Positions 44,337 through 59,300 of a stretch of DNA of 64,000 nucleotides are shown here, in pieces. The translations under genes and the position numbers were made by a program. Position 1 is the first letter of the stretch; each line of letters begins with the position of its first letter. The notes under the pieces were generated by a model. That model did not search any database. It had not been told where the DNA came from and saw nothing but the letters and a program-made list of their open reading frames with translations. The stretch spans positions 2,360,906 to 2,424,905 of the forward strand of contig VYZI01000112.1 in the NCBI GenBank assembly GCA_013397695.1, read 5' to 3'. The DNA comes from Centropus unirufus. Taxonomy: Eukaryota; Chordata; Aves; Cuculiformes; Centropidae.

Positions 44337-47300
44337 GTAAGTCACTGCCCTCCTGCTCCCGAACTGATTCCTACATGGACCTCTGAGAGAAGCAGCGAAG
44401 AAATGGGGTTTTGGGAATGCAGTAGGACATGCGTATTCATAGACAACCCTGTCATCTTCCTAGTAAATAAAAAAGCTTCTTTTGGGGAAAAACAAATTGT
44501 ATCTAGATGCTGGAAGGATAATCTGCAGTTGGATGTGAGGAGCTGTAGGACTTGATAAGAAGTGTGAACTTTAAGCATCTGAGTAGCCCCCCAAATAAAG
44601 TTTTAGCTAATTAATTGTGGTTTTTAGCTAATTAATTGTTCATAAATATGATGGAAAAAATGTGGAATTACACTCACTCAGCTGAAACCTGTCCATTAAA
44701 TTAAATTAGAAATTGGTATATCTCTTGCTTGAATTTACATAAATGAGACCAGCGCCTTTGTAGTGCTCAGAGTAAGATTCCATTGTTGTCTTCTGTCCCA
44801 AACCTTCTCCTCTGTTCACTTTCATTGTAATCTGCAGCTTTTCATTTCAGCGTTGGTGTGCCTGTAGTTAAACATTGCTAATTTCCTTGGTAAGAGAGGA
44901 AACAAAAAATGATGCTATTTCGTTACTTTTTTATTTTTGAATCATATGTAATTTTCTGCTTTCATATATTGAAACCGATTTTTTTTTTGGCTCAATTCCA
45001 AAACAAAATGTACTTTTACAAAATGTACAAGATGTTATTTTTCTTTTACTCTCACACATTCTTCACTACACACAAGAGTAAGGAATCTTCTTACAATGAG
45101 AAATTAAAATCTAGGCATTATGAAGTGTATTAGTTAGCTGTGCTGGTATGGTATTATAATAATATGATTATCACTTATTTTTAGTCCTGTTTGTGATATT
45201 GAAGTGCCAGAAAGACTGTCATCCTCTTATGAGCAGCTTAAATCTTACTGTCTTCTGGAAAGATGTGTCCATGTGCCTGCCAGAGAAGGAAGCGAGGAGG
45301 AAATCCTGCTGGTTCACAGGTTTGAAACTTACTTTTATCATCCTTCATATTAACTCAATGAAATAACAGATCTTATGCCTCCAGGTCATATTCTTCTCCA
45401 TTTGAAAAGGTCTGCTTCAATACTCAATGACCTCCAGTAATTTCCTTGGAAAATGTGTCATACTTAAAGTTAGCCAAATCATGTTCAGTACAATGTAGTT
45501 GCCGAAGAATGAAACTGCTGTTCCACTAAATCCCCATTCTCAATATTTGGGTTCTTAAGCAATGAATGCTGATTTATACATAGGATTAAAAGTCAACTTC
45601 TGATGGAAATTGGGACAAGGCTTAAAAAAGTGTAGAAAAATGGGTATTTCTTCAGAAAGAGAATAACTTTCTCCCAAGAGAAAGAGTGAGACGGAGTGAA
45701 TCAAACCAAAATACTGCAGGGAGGGGAAGTTGAGAGCAACAGCAGCCTGTCCGCTCTGAAGTCATGGCAATGAAGTCTGCTCTGGCGGTTGTCACCTTGG
45801 TGTAATGGTTCTCCGTGTTGGCTGTGTGCACGTTTTCCCTTGTCGAGGGGGCAGGGGCAGCCTTCTCTGGAAGGCAAGCGGAGCTGGGAACAGAGCACAG
45901 AGCTGCCAGAGCCAGTGGGAGTTGTGGACAGGATACAATCCCACAATACCCAAGGGAGGCAAGCAGCACAGGGGTAGTGATGGTAACCAGATCTACCTGC
46001 GAGTTTAGATTGCCCAAAGAGGCAATAGTGACTGAAATCCAGCGCGAGGGTCAGTCTGCAGGTTAGGTTTGGATCCAGGTTCATGGCCACACACGGCTAC
46101 GCAACACAGCTGCAATGTAGCCTTGTCTTAAAAGAGAGCACCAAGGGATGGAGGGGAAGCCTCTGCTGAAAATTCCTAGCACAGCTCTTTGGAGGGAGTC
46201 TCTACTCGGGCTCCTTGGTCTCTCTTTCAAGGTGACCAGCTGTACTCTCTTGCTGGTTCTGACCCCAGGAGGGAAGGGATGCACTTGAGGCCTTGACACC
46301 TGTGCCAAGGACTATAGCTTGATCCCAAGTCATGCTTAAATTTTCAGATTCCAGAACAGCATTTTTCCTAAGAACGTCCTTGTTTATTAGAATGCAATTA
46401 GTGCCATGTACCAATATAATTTATTTTCATAGTAAATACATTACTGATTAGGTACAGAAGAGGCTCGATCACTCTTTCTAGTTGAGTTGCTCCTGCTGGA
46501 TGACTGGAGCCAAGTGGCTTCTAAGACTTGTCTTGGTTTTCATAGGTGAGCTAGAGATGATAGAGCTCTTTCCTTGCTAAAACACTTTTAGATTGAAACT
46601 AACTTAATTCCTATGAAAACGTTTTGTTTGTGTTCGTTAGCAGTCTCGTAATGAACTGTGAAGTTAAACTATTAATGATATAGTCATCCAGGTTCATATC
46701 CTGTTAATGCCTTAATTTTGAAATATTTCCATTAGGCCGCGCTAGTGTGGCTTGTTTGGCTGTAAAATGCTACTTGTCTTGGCATTGTCCACCTAGAGGA
46801 ACGTATGTGGTCATTGTGTCCTGAACTAAGGCACAGATGGGGGAGTAGATGCCATCAACCTCCGTTTCCAGCTCACTGCATATAGGCAGGAGAGCAGTGA
46901 CTCTTGAACCAGTGAAAAGAGGGGTTTAATACACATTATTAATTCATTCAACCACTTCTTTTCCATAGAACAAGGGAGCAGGAGTCACACGTTCTCAGAG
47001 TTACAATTCACAGCCTGATGGCTGCTACCATCCCAACCAGAACTAAAGTAGGAGGGTATCTATATGTATTTTAGGCTGCAAAATAGATGGTGTGTGATTA
47101 ACGAAGAGCCTCTTTTTGAAAGCAATTCTTCTGGAAAAGGAGGACACTGGAAAAGGGAGGACAATATATTCTTAAAACATCCAAACCCCCTTGCTTTCAT
47201 AGCACTCTGCGTTTTTCTCACTATATCCTGCAGCTGGCACTCCAGAGTACCTGTTGGACTTGTGGACTCTCCCAAAAAGCCCCTTTTAACATTTATTCTG

Positions 47301-50300
47301 TTACATTTAATTACACTTTAACAAAAAAACCTTGTATAGGTCTGTTTGCTTAGTTAAGCATTGTGTTAATCTCTCACCTCTGCAGTTTGGAGCACTTGAA
47401 AGTGGCAAAAAGCACCCAGACAATGAATGAAGAGGAACTGAAAAGTCTCTCTGGAAACTATGATGCTTTTTTCTTTCATCCGGTGTGTAAGCTAAACCGC
47501 TTCCTTTAATGGGAGTTAAAAGTATTTGGGGGTTTGCATCTGAATGGGACTTTTCCAATTAGAGGAAAATTAACAATACATTTTATTCTATTTAAGTAGA
47601 CTTAAATATTTGTATTACATTATTTTTGCCTGTTTCAAGTTCAGTATAATGCTGAAATTCAAATTGGTTAAATGTCCTGGTGTGTGTTCTGTAATGTTGG
47701 GGTAACAGTCGCTCTTAAATGTTGTGCCAGATAATGGAGGTGAAGCTCTTTGTGTTTTGTTGCTGTAAGGTTTCATTCCCTATTTTCAAAGATGCCGTGC
47801 TATTCCTCTAGTCACTACAGTGTCTCCATCTCATGTTTCTTAGCTGCTCCAGAGAAATCCTTATAAAGGATATGGTGATCACAGGTAAAACTGGTAGAGA
47901 GCACATTGGAATTTGTGTTGTAAAATTCTGCTTTCAACTATATGCATACAGCCTCGGGAGGGTCAGGACAATTTGCTCTTGGGGTGTAAAAGCACACTAT
48001 CTGCGATTAGTTTCAAATTAGCTGATGAGGGAGTGATTATAACTAAGAGAACGTCTCTTTCAGAATACTTACCGCTGTGCCAGACTGGCAGTGGGAGCAA
48101 CTTTGCAGCTGGTGGATGCTGTGATGTCAGAAAATGTGTGCAATGGAATGGCATTGGTAAGGTAAGAAAATGAGTGAGGAAGTCTTCACTCCTCCCCCAG
48201 AATCTCCTTTGTTGTGAGTAACCATATAAAACTTTGTTTTAGGCCTCCAGGTCACCACAGCCAGAGAAATGCAGCCAATGGGTTCTGTTTGTTCAACAAT
48301 GTTGCTATTGCAGCAGAATATGCAAAACTGAAATATGGCCTGCAGAGGTGAGTGCGTGGTTGACCCTAGAGGAGCTTTATGAAGGTGCAGCATTTGGGTA
48401 ACTGGCATTGCCCTGGTTTAGCTTAAGGGGTAGAAATTTCTGGGTGCCATGTAACTCTTGAGACAGAAACCCATCATTCTTCTGTGCCTCCTTTAGATCA
48501 AAATGCTATGGCTTTTCCACTGAATGTTTTCTTTTTCTGATCTGTGCAGAATCCTAATTGTTGACTGGGATGTGCATCACGGGCAAGGAACTCAATATAT
48601 ATTTGAAGAGGATCCAAGGTTTGAAGGATATTTTATTTATTATGTTAGCTGGTTAAATATTGCTTTCCTCTGTAATGAATAAGATCTCTTAACTTCTAAA
48701 ACTAGAATCTTACAAAACATGAAACATTCTCTTTAGTCACCCTGTTTTACTTGCTATCAAAGAAAGGGGATGTTCTAACAAAAAAAAACGTAAATCTATT
48801 GTACTGTAAAGAATAACAAAAAGTGAACAAGCTGACAACCTTGGCCTCTCAGTAGTAAGATCCCTCTGTGGCAGTACACATATCTCTATTCAGGAATCTC
48901 TCCGTTCAAGTATTTGAGTAGTGCTTGGATAAAAAAACCCACTGTTTTCTGAAAAGCCAACAAATTAGATACTAGAAACAAGTCTGCTTTTCTGATTATG
49001 CCTTATCTTTGATGTGAAGGAATTGCCTGCACGCAATAAATCTTAAGCAATTCTCCTAGGTTAACTCTGGCACAGGACCTACTGTACCAAGTTTCAGAGT
49101 CCAAGTCCATTGGGGAGAATCAAGGGCTAAAGACAAATCTGCTTTCATGCTTTTAGTCAGTACGGCTACCAGATTCAGGATATAAAGTCAGTTTGAGAAT
49201 CTTTTGGTCAAGTTGGATTTGTTTCTTGTATCTTTCAGTGTTCTGTATTTTTCTTGGCATCGCTATGAACATCAGGAATTCTGGCCATCACTCAAAGAAT
49301 CTGATTATGATGCTGTGGGTCTGGGAAAAGCAAAAGGGTTTAACATAAACTTGCCGTGGAATAAGGTAAATGTTTGCAGCACAACAAAGCAAACGCAGTC
49401 GGTTTTTACCTTATGCTCTATGTCACACTTTGAGAAATGCACTGCTTCCCTTCCTTGGCAGATGCCTTAGCACAGTGTGTCTCCTTCCTATCGGTAGAAC
49501 GTCTGCTGAGAAATATGACTCAGAATATAATAAAGTTTTGTGGTTTTTAAATTTTTTTTAAAAGAGATAAAACATGCACTTTTTAATATCTTGCCTAGGC
49601 TTCAAAACAGGAAGTATTTCAGAAGATGATTACATTCATCCTTGTTCAGCAAGGAAAAATGGTGGTTGTTTATGCCCTTGACCTAAATACTAACTTTACT
49701 TGACCTTCTAAGGCTCGCTTGCCTGTAAATTTTGTTACTATCTTTCCCTAAAGTCTTGGAGACCTTTAGAAAGAATTTATTTTTCCAACAGGTAAATACG
49801 ACCTATATTTTTCACATTTTACAGGTTGGGATGGGAAATTCGGATTATCTTGCTGCATTTTTCCATGTGTTGCTTCCAGTGGCTTTTGAGGTAATTTTTT
49901 ACTGCTCTACTATTTGCATAGCAAAAAAAAATAAATCTACTTCCTAAGTACTTCTTAAGCAGGTGCTATTGAATATTTTGTAGAAAAGCAGTAGTTGCCA
50001 GTAGCACATTTAACAATTTCTGCTGGTATGAATAATGTACTGATCAACTGAATAATATTAATGGAATGTTGGCTTTAAATATTCAATATCATGATCATTT
50101 GCAGCTTCTCTAGCAGGAATGAAAATTAAAAGTGTAATCTTAGGTTTTAAGGAGAGTCTTTATTTGTGTGTTCATAATGTCAGCTGAAAAAGCAGCTGAA
50201 CATGGTATAATTGAAATCCAGTACAAAATTGAAAATGGGACATAAGAATATGTTACAACTCTGTTTTCTAACAGTTTGATCCTGAACTGGTTCTTGTCTC

Positions 50301-53300
50301 TGCTGGATATGATTCTGGAATTGGAGATCCTGAAGTGAGTAACTCGCTGTGGCCTTTGTGGTGTCAGTCATGAATCTGTTTGCAAAATATTCCTACCTCT
50401 TAAATGTCCTGGGATTGCTAGGTGAAATTTGGCCAAGGTAAAAATACACATTTGAGTCTTTTAAGCTGAACCCTGCTAGTTAAATCCTACACCAAGACAT
50501 GGAAAGACAAATTACCCCATGGGTGTAATTAGAGTGATTTTTTGCACCTTCCTTTAAGTCAGTTGGTTTAATGTTTTGTCAGATATTATGAGGCAAGTGT
50601 TCCAGTATTCCTGCTCAGACTCAGACTGTGTGGAGATCTTTTATACCAATGGTTTTAATTCAAGGTTTTATCTCTTAAATGTTCTTCTTTCATGTAGGGT
50701 CAGATGAATGCCACTCCTGAAGTTTTTGCTCACCTTACCCATTTCCTGATGCGGCTGGCTAACGGAAAGCTGTGTGTTATCCTAGAGGTAAAGATAGACT
50801 TCCTTGGGCAAGGGTCTTCGTGTTAGAGCCAGGTAGGGCAAGCTGGAAGCTAGGAAACAAAAAATGTTTAACAAAATAGTTTATTCTTTTTATCTTTCTT
50901 TTGAGAATCAGGAATGCAAAAAAAGGCTAAGATTTGCCAATGCTTTTATACATTAAAAGAAATGCACGTCTTAAAACCTGATCGTTTTATCTTCAAATTT
51001 TGAAACAGAAATATATTCTGATTATTCACAAAACCATGTCCTCCTCAAATATGTCCAGTACATGTGAACAGTGAATAGATTACTGTTCCGGACAGTCCCC
51101 AACTCATTAAAATTTATTCAGAGAATAAACTTCATTAGTGATGTTTTTGCAAGCATGTCTTACTCCAGGAGAGTTTAAAAAAATCTTTGACCTAAATACA
51201 CTCTTATTTAGTAACGGGGCCCTTAATAAATTCCCTCTTTTTCGCTTGAAAGCCTCTATGCAAGCTCTTTTCTTGAAACAGTGAAAGTGTTTCCTCCTTT
51301 TAAAATCTGGATTTCAACTCCGTGTTCCTGCTGCATGTTAGAAAAATGATTACTCTTCAGGTAAATAAGTATGTTCAAATACTACTGCCAACAGGGTCTC
51401 CAAGAGTGAACAGTTTACAAACTGATTCATTGCTGTCTGCCTTGCATGACCTTTTCTTCCATCGTCCTCTCTCCAGCAAGTTGTTATAGATATTTCTGTT
51501 TCCTAGCTGAAATGCAGGTAAGCATCTCCTCTTAATACAGATGTGACTGCCCTCGGCTGGCATGCAGGAAGCAGTCTATCACCTGCAGTCTAGCAGTGTT
51601 AAATCTATCTTCAGTTGTCCTCCAAATCCTGCCAAAAATTTAGGACGACGAAATCGTAGAAGTGTCAGGCTGTGAAAGATTCCCTTTGTACAAATATTTC
51701 CAAGGAAGGTGATGCTGTTTGCCTTCTAAGGAATCTTCTATAAGAACTGTTGCAGATGGCGTATCATGGCTAGGAAAGAAGGCGGCGGATGTTTCCGGGT
51801 TCATTGTAAAGTTGTGACTGATGTCTGAAATGAATCGAACCATGAGAAAGTGAGTTGAGTCATAGGAAGCCAGTGAAGTTCAGCAGGTAGCCTCTAGCTA
51901 ACTGGTTTTGTATTGAAAATCATTGACATGGATGTACTTGCATATCATCTTCCATTTCTATAAATTCAGGTACATTTCAAAAGTTCAATTCATTTTCCAT
52001 GATGATATTCGGGGAGATGTTACAACTAATTATTTCTTTAGTGAAACAAGATACTTTTTTCTAGGGTGGATACCACTTAAAGTCATTGTCTGAATCAGTC
52101 TGCATGACTGTAAAAACTTTGCTTGGAGATCCTGTGCCTCAGATAACTGGAGACATGGCACCTTGCCTAAGGTAAGCATAGGAAGAATTTTGGAACACCC
52201 TTGGTGTTTCTTGAAGAGGCTAAAGGCGTCCATGCTTTGAACGTTTTGCTGAAGCAAGATTTTAATATGGTGCTTTATATTGTTTTCTGCTTCGGATAAC
52301 TTACTTTCCAAAAAAGTCATCGAAGGTACAGTTTTAGTTTTGTTTTCTTCTGTTTCTGAAATTAATTCAAGTTGTGAGAACTTCTTAATGGCTTATAAAT
52401 TTAAGACTTTCATCCTTGGGCCTTGTTATCCTGTAGACATCCATCTCACTCAAGGCTGAGACAATCCTGCTGTAATTAAGGCAATGACAGTTAACAACAG
52501 TCGGTGTTATTATGGAAAGTATGTAATTGCAAGGGTTCGTTCTGCAGACTCCAGAGCCACTTCAGTTGCTATAGCCCAGCAATAATTGGAGTTGGCCTTT
52601 CTCTCATCAGTGAGAGCTGATTCCATGCAGAACCAGTCTTTGACTACTTGTGTTTCTGGAATTTGAAGTGTTGAGTGTGGTAGCCCTCAGCTGTGTGGAA
52701 CCATGCCAAGAATAACTAAACCTCGAGTCTAACTTCTCTTCAGAGATGGTGAGATTGTGTTTGCACAGTGGTGAAGCTGACCTAATCTGAACAACGCCTG
52801 TCTCTCTCGCTGGCTGTACCATCTCCTTCACATCACCATGTTCTATCCCTCTCCTGCCTCACTGGTTGCTGTGTGTTGTTGGGGTTTTTTTGGGTTTTTT
52901 CTTTTGTTTTTTTTTTCTTTCCAGCAGTAGCGCTCCTCATGCATTTTGGCAGGTAGAAGGCAGTGCCTACCAGTTAGCTCTGTTAGTTAAGGTCTGGAGC
53001 TCAGATCAGTGAAAATATGCACAGGCTGTGGGCAGAGTTCGCTTTGGTAAACTCTGATGGAGCAAAGCTGGTTATTTGGCTCCTAGTACATCCCATAGCC
53101 CCTGTATCAGCTCTTTCTTCTCTACCAACTGTAATATCTCAGGTTGCTGTCATCCTAGCTGACTACATATTTATCCGTTAGATTGGTCCAGCTCCTGGAC
53201 AGCTTAAAAATAATCTCCAACTATATAGAAATTGGTCTGGATTTAACATGACCTGAATGATATTTGTATGATAGCTAACGTAATTGGACCATTTGCTGCA

Positions 53301-56300
53301 AATGTCAGCAATAACAGAAAGGGTTTTCGACACAAAGAATAGGAGGGAATGTGATTTACTTGGCTCCTGAACAGTCAATCTTGCTTTTGAGTCAATCTAA
53401 TTACAGCTTTGCACTCTGCAGATAAAATCTCTGACAGAGCAGAGACAGGCAGGTGGAAACGTGCCTTTCCTGAAGTCAGGGACAGGCGTCCTTCCTCCAA
53501 CAGCAGCATCAGGATTTCATTCCGTGTGTGTAAACGTGTGTACTTACTGCATGCGTTCTTCACTTTAATTTACTCTTAAATCTATTCTTTCCAAGCAATC
53601 AGCCCATTGACTGTCATTATCTTTCTGTTCTGCATTCTTGGAGTAGGCTAGAGCTTGTTCATTTTCAGTTGGCTTTTTTTTTGTTTTGCTTTTTCATTGA
53701 GGTAAGTCACGTTTCCTGTATTTTCATTAGTGCTGATACTGTTAATCCTCTTTCTTTTGTAGTGCTATTGAATCTATTCAAAATGTGAGAGCCGCACATA
53801 AACCCTACTGGAAGTGTTTGATGTATGAAGGTAATTGCTCTTCTCTTTCTTCAATCAAATGTGATCGCTAAATGGATTCATACAGAAATTCAGAATGATT
53901 AAGATTAATACCAGAGGATTCAAATAATTGAACTACGAGTTAGTCATCAAGTGACTGATGAAGCAGTATGAGGCTTCATTCAAGCCTTTGTCTTCAGCTG
54001 GTATAAAAAGAACTTTTGAAGCCAATGAACATCATGGCACAATGTAGTGCTTTGATGTCTTTGAGATGCGATTTTCTGTGTCGAAGGCATGAGTGTAAGA
54101 TTTAGTATCATTTATGACCTTTCACTGGATTAAAACAAAGGTAGCAGTGTTGAAAAGCCACATCTGTGGCAGGAAACACTGTAGCTGGTGCATGGAAATA
54201 ATTCTGCATACTATGAGTACGGATGTACACCATTTTGTAAATTAATGTAACCAAATATTACCACACTGCTCAGAAATTAATAGATGTGAAATCACCTTTT
54301 TTTTTCTCTAGATACATCATTTTTGCTAAATGTGAGCACGAAATCACACTTAATGAAGAAGGATAATCCAAATCTCTCCACTGAACATGAATCTAATATA
54401 AATAACAATGAAGAAACTGTCAAAGTAGAAAGGTTTTTGGAACTGCACATGAAAAATATTCTATTCCCAGTGCCTCCCATCAGAACAGCAATGTCAACTG
54501 AGTCTAAAGATTCAGCCCATTTGCTCCCTGCACCTATTCATTTAGTGGAGGAAATGGACAAAACTGAAATAAAAACTCTTGTCAGGTTGGTCTGATCTGT
54601 TTAATTTTCAACTTGTCCCTTTACAATCTCTGTCTCTGCCATAGTCACCTTTTTGGCCTTGGTCTAATTGATTATAGCCATTTCTTTTTATTTACATAGC
54701 CAATTAGTTTCCTTTTGGAAAATGAAGATGGAGTTATTGGTTATTGCTTGTAGCCTTGAAGTCTGTTAAAGAACTAATCAGAATACTTTTAGAGAAAACT
54801 ATCTCAATGGCGGTAGAACAGTTAGTGCAAATGTGTTCATTTAGAAAGACACGTTGCTAGGAAGGTGCCTTAAAGCTCTGTGCTCGCTTTTAGCTGGAAA
54901 AAAAAATAAATACCAAACTGGTCTGATTTGAGAAGCTCAACTTTTTGTCTTAGTCTAATTTTGTGAGAACTCCTTTTTCTGAATGTCATCAGACGCTCTT
55001 CTGTCCACTGCCAAACGAACACGGGTTTAGAGAGCTTAAGACTGTCGGGCAATAGAGTTGTCAACTTCCAGCCTATGCTAGGTTTTTGAGAATGAATGTG
55101 TAACATCTATACAAAACGTTCCCATCAATATTAACTACGGAGTACTGTATGAGTGTCCTCTTTGAAAGCCTTATTGCCTCTAACCTACTTCTGATGATTT
55201 ATTTTACAGTGGCTTTTATGCGGACCTTGTGGAAGATGAAACTTTGCTCTCTCTTGGCAGTATGTTGGCCATCCTTGATAAAATACTTAAGAAGGAGGTA
55301 ATAATAAACTGCTTTCATCTTGGGGGTGTGGGGAGAGTTGGATTCTTCCAATTTCTGCTTATCTATCTTGTCATCAAGAGCTTAGTTACTGTGTAGCTCA
55401 TGACCCCATTAATCTCAGCTAGAATGTACTTGGCTATGAGAGCGTGTATGCAAGATGAAGAAGCAACTATTTAGGGACAGCTATGAACCCCAAGACATTT
55501 TTCTCATCATCTTTGGGCAAGACATTGTCCTGCTTTTCTGCCATCACAGCATATGAGTCAGTAAAAACTGTCTCCTCACTCTCAGACATGCAGGGAAGCC
55601 AGGCGTTCACTCTTCTGGTTGAGGGGAGCAGAAGTTGGTGTGCCAAGAACCAGTGAGCAACAGCAAGAAATCTGAGCAAGAAATGCCAAAAACGTTCCTG
55701 TCCCAGTGCACAAAGTTTTCCCTTTGGTCTTTAGGACAGACTTTACTTCTGCATTACCCATCATTACAAGATGCCATGCTCTATGCAGCTGCACCCATTT
55801 AACCATTATTTGTGCAACAATTTACTCAAGAGTAAGTTTAGATCTAGGCACGCGCACACAGATTGCATTAATGGAGCTGTGGAAAGCACCAGTGTATGCT
55901 GTGCTCCTCAGCAGAGGTTCAACACTTTAACTCTTGCAGGATCAGGGATAAAGAAGAGGCAGGCTTAGAGGGTGCACATTTGTATTTTTTTGCTTCTCCA
56001 AGTTTTAATACACAGAGGAAAGGCTGCAAACAAGTTAAGCAAACAAAAGATTAGTAAACCATAATAAATCGGTCTCTCCCTTGAAATGAGAAGCTCTCTT
56101 TAAAGTACCAGGCCTGCAAGGAAGACTAACTGCCAGAATGGCCTCTTGTAAGCCAGCTTCTTGCTGTTGAAGGTCATGCACGTAGATTTTGGGGGCCAAT
56201 TTGTGACATTGTAGACTGTGAATACCTCTAGGACAGCCTATAAATAGATACAAAAAATGGTAACTGGTAAAAAAGAAATACAACTTTTTGTATGAGTTGT

Positions 56301-59300
56301 AGAAGCTAAGCCGAGCTTTTTGTGTTGACAAATGGAAAGAGGAAGAGCGAGGAGGGGGCTTCACTTTTAGATAGGGTTCAAAGCACTACACAACACAAAT
56401 GAGCACTGAAATGCTGACCGAGTAATACTGGTATTGTATTTTCCAGAAAGGAATAGCTTGCCTAGGGTAAAGGAAGAGAAAAGAGGGACAACCTCGTTTT
56501 CCTAGGGTGTATTTTTCTGGTGCAGTTTGCCTTTTGGCACACTGACTGTATCCAACTGCAGACTATCAGAAAAAGCAGTAAAGATGAACTTTGCCCTGCA
56601 AAAGCTATTTTCACAGCTGCCTTTCAGCACAGAACCATGGTTCTGAAGTAATGGAACAGCTCTTGGCGTAGAAATCAAATATGGCCTTTCTGTAGAAAAT
56701 GAGTTAACGTTTTCTTAACCCAACTGTCAGAAGTGATTAAGATCCCTCTCATACAGCTTTGTTTGAATGATGCATATAAAGAAGTAAGAATACATTTGTT
56801 GCAGATGAGAAATGACATGATCTCGTGCCTCATTGATTATTTATGCATGAAAAACTGTTTTATAGGTGTGCAGCGGAATTGCAGCATCGCCCCTATCTTC
56901 TGTTGCTGTTGCGCTAAGGCATTCTGTTCGCTTTGGATTTCAAAGGTGAATTTCTATCTCCTGCGTTTGGGGCCCTTGGACAAAATGTAAAAATAAGACA
57001 AAAGCATGTGAAATATGAAAAATTGCCTCTGAAACTTTTCTTTTAAAAGGAAGAGCATCTCCATACACGTAGAATTTTCAATACATAATACAGACAGTAT
57101 TGTATATGCCAGCAAAACCCTTTTGCCTTACCGAAGGCGAAACATTTGTCAGGACGTCTGCTGTGCTGGACTGCATTTTCTTTGTTGGATTTCAATTGAT
57201 TTTGGCCCAAGGATATTTTCTTGGTCTCCTTTTTTCCTCACAGTACTTGGTAAGAGAAAAGGAGTTCCCTTGAGATGTCATAAATGTGGTTTTCTTTATA
57301 CTTCTAGTGGAAATGAAACAACATGCATTCTTTTTTATTCATCTGATCTACATGCAATCTCTTTAAACAAATTGCACTAACTGAAAAAGATTATTGTAGA
57401 TGTAAATGCATGCATATTTGTCTGTCTTTTCTGCAGAGTGCTCTGTATATTTGTGGGAGACATGCAAATCGCACCAAACACAGAAGATGGGTGAGGGTTC
57501 TCTTTTACTTCAGGGAGCCAAGTCCCAAATGCTTTATAAATGTTAATAATTATCTATATGTGGGGTGAAATCTGCCCTAAGCCATCAATCGTGAGCTAAT
57601 GTTCATTAAGTTTTGCTTTAGAAAAAAAAAAACAAAACCCCAAATATATCTCTAAATGTAAACTGCTCTTGAAAAGTGCATTTTATGAGTTTAGTGGTAG
57701 TTTTATAATTCTTCTATGTTAATTGAAATTTAGATTGTTATTGAAAATAGAATACTGAAAATATAAAGTAATAAAGAAGGAAATTATTAATTACACAGGG
57801 ACACATGCTGCTGATGCTCTTTTCCTTATTGAAAATCATCTTATCTATTGCTTTTTTGTCACTTCCCCCTTTTCTTAGAAGTAATTTGCCCATGATTTTT
57901 AATATCCTTTAAAATACCCTAAAAGGGATTCTGGTTTTAACTTATGTTTACATTGTGACATGTAGAAATCCAAGCAGTTATTTGATTCTATGTTAGGAAT
58001 TAGTATTTAAAGAATGATGAAAGAAAATAACTTTTTATCTCACTGGAAGTTGTTGGTGAAATAGTCAGATGTAGTTTTTCTTTACAGAAAAATACTCTTA
58101 ATACAAATTTGTGAGAAAGAGCAATCTGGGAAGAGCAGCTCCAAACACTGTATTTCTTTAAACTGGAAAGAGGTAAGGCTCGCTTTCTGGAAACAACACA
58201 AGAGAAAAACTTTTTTTAACATAAATAATAGAATATATTTACATAATAATAAAATGATACTGAGAATTACAGCCCCCACAGCAATTTGAACCTTTGAAAA
58301 TATTTCTTTTTCTTGCCCTTGCCAGGGTATTGCCCCTTCACAGGCCTCTAGAGTGAATTAGAATACATGGGTCTCGGGAAACCTCCAGTAACTGCTGTAG
58401 TTCAACTTCAAGAAGGCAGAGATGGTGTGAAGAAAATAAGGACAAGATGAAAAATCTGCATGTTTAATATAAAAATTGCTGTGAAAATGGATTGGCACCC
58501 TGTTTGCTAGGCCAATCAAAAGTTTGGGGTGTTTTTTAAGATTCACTGTAGTGGTTTGTTTTATTTCTGGGAGTTTGAGGCATTACATTTGTGCTAAACA
58601 GCTTCTCATTGTTCTTAAAGGATGCTGAAGGAAATGACTTCTTTTCTGCCGTACTTGGATTCATTCTTCCTGTAGCATACAGTTATCAGCCTGACTTGAC
58701 AGTGGTAGCTGTTGGACCAAACAGAAGCCTTGGAATAAATGGGATTTCTCTGCTTTTTGCTTTATTACAAGGATTAGCCGAGTCTCGAATCTTTGCGGTG
58801 ATTGAGGTAAGTGGTGCTAAGCTGTGGTTCTTCGGAGTGCCTGGGGCAGGAGGCAGCGCGCATGGCATGAACTGCTTCAGGCTGCCCAGTAGGAACAGTT
58901 GCTGTACCCATGCTGCCTTGGGTACCTCTGAGTTCACGATGCAGGTAGCCCAAATTTCTCACTGGCCTGACAGGATCAGACGCAGGCACTCACCGAGCTG
59001 CATGAGTGAGAAACCGAGGCATGAATGCAAGCCCATGCTTGTGTCTGGACTTCTAATTCCCTTTCCACCTGGGATTCCCAGCTCAGAGTTGTCCCCTGAG
59101 ATGAGACGCTTGTGAATTAATTATATGGCCTCTTTCCATCAGATGTGATTGAAAGCAGCCCATTGTCCTGTTTATCAGAAAACACCATTTTTCCTCTTTT
59201 TTTCCTCCATCATTGTCACCCACAAATTCCATCATGCAGAAAAATCACTGGCACATATCCCTTAAGGGAATATAATTGCTTTAACACATAGCTGAGAACT

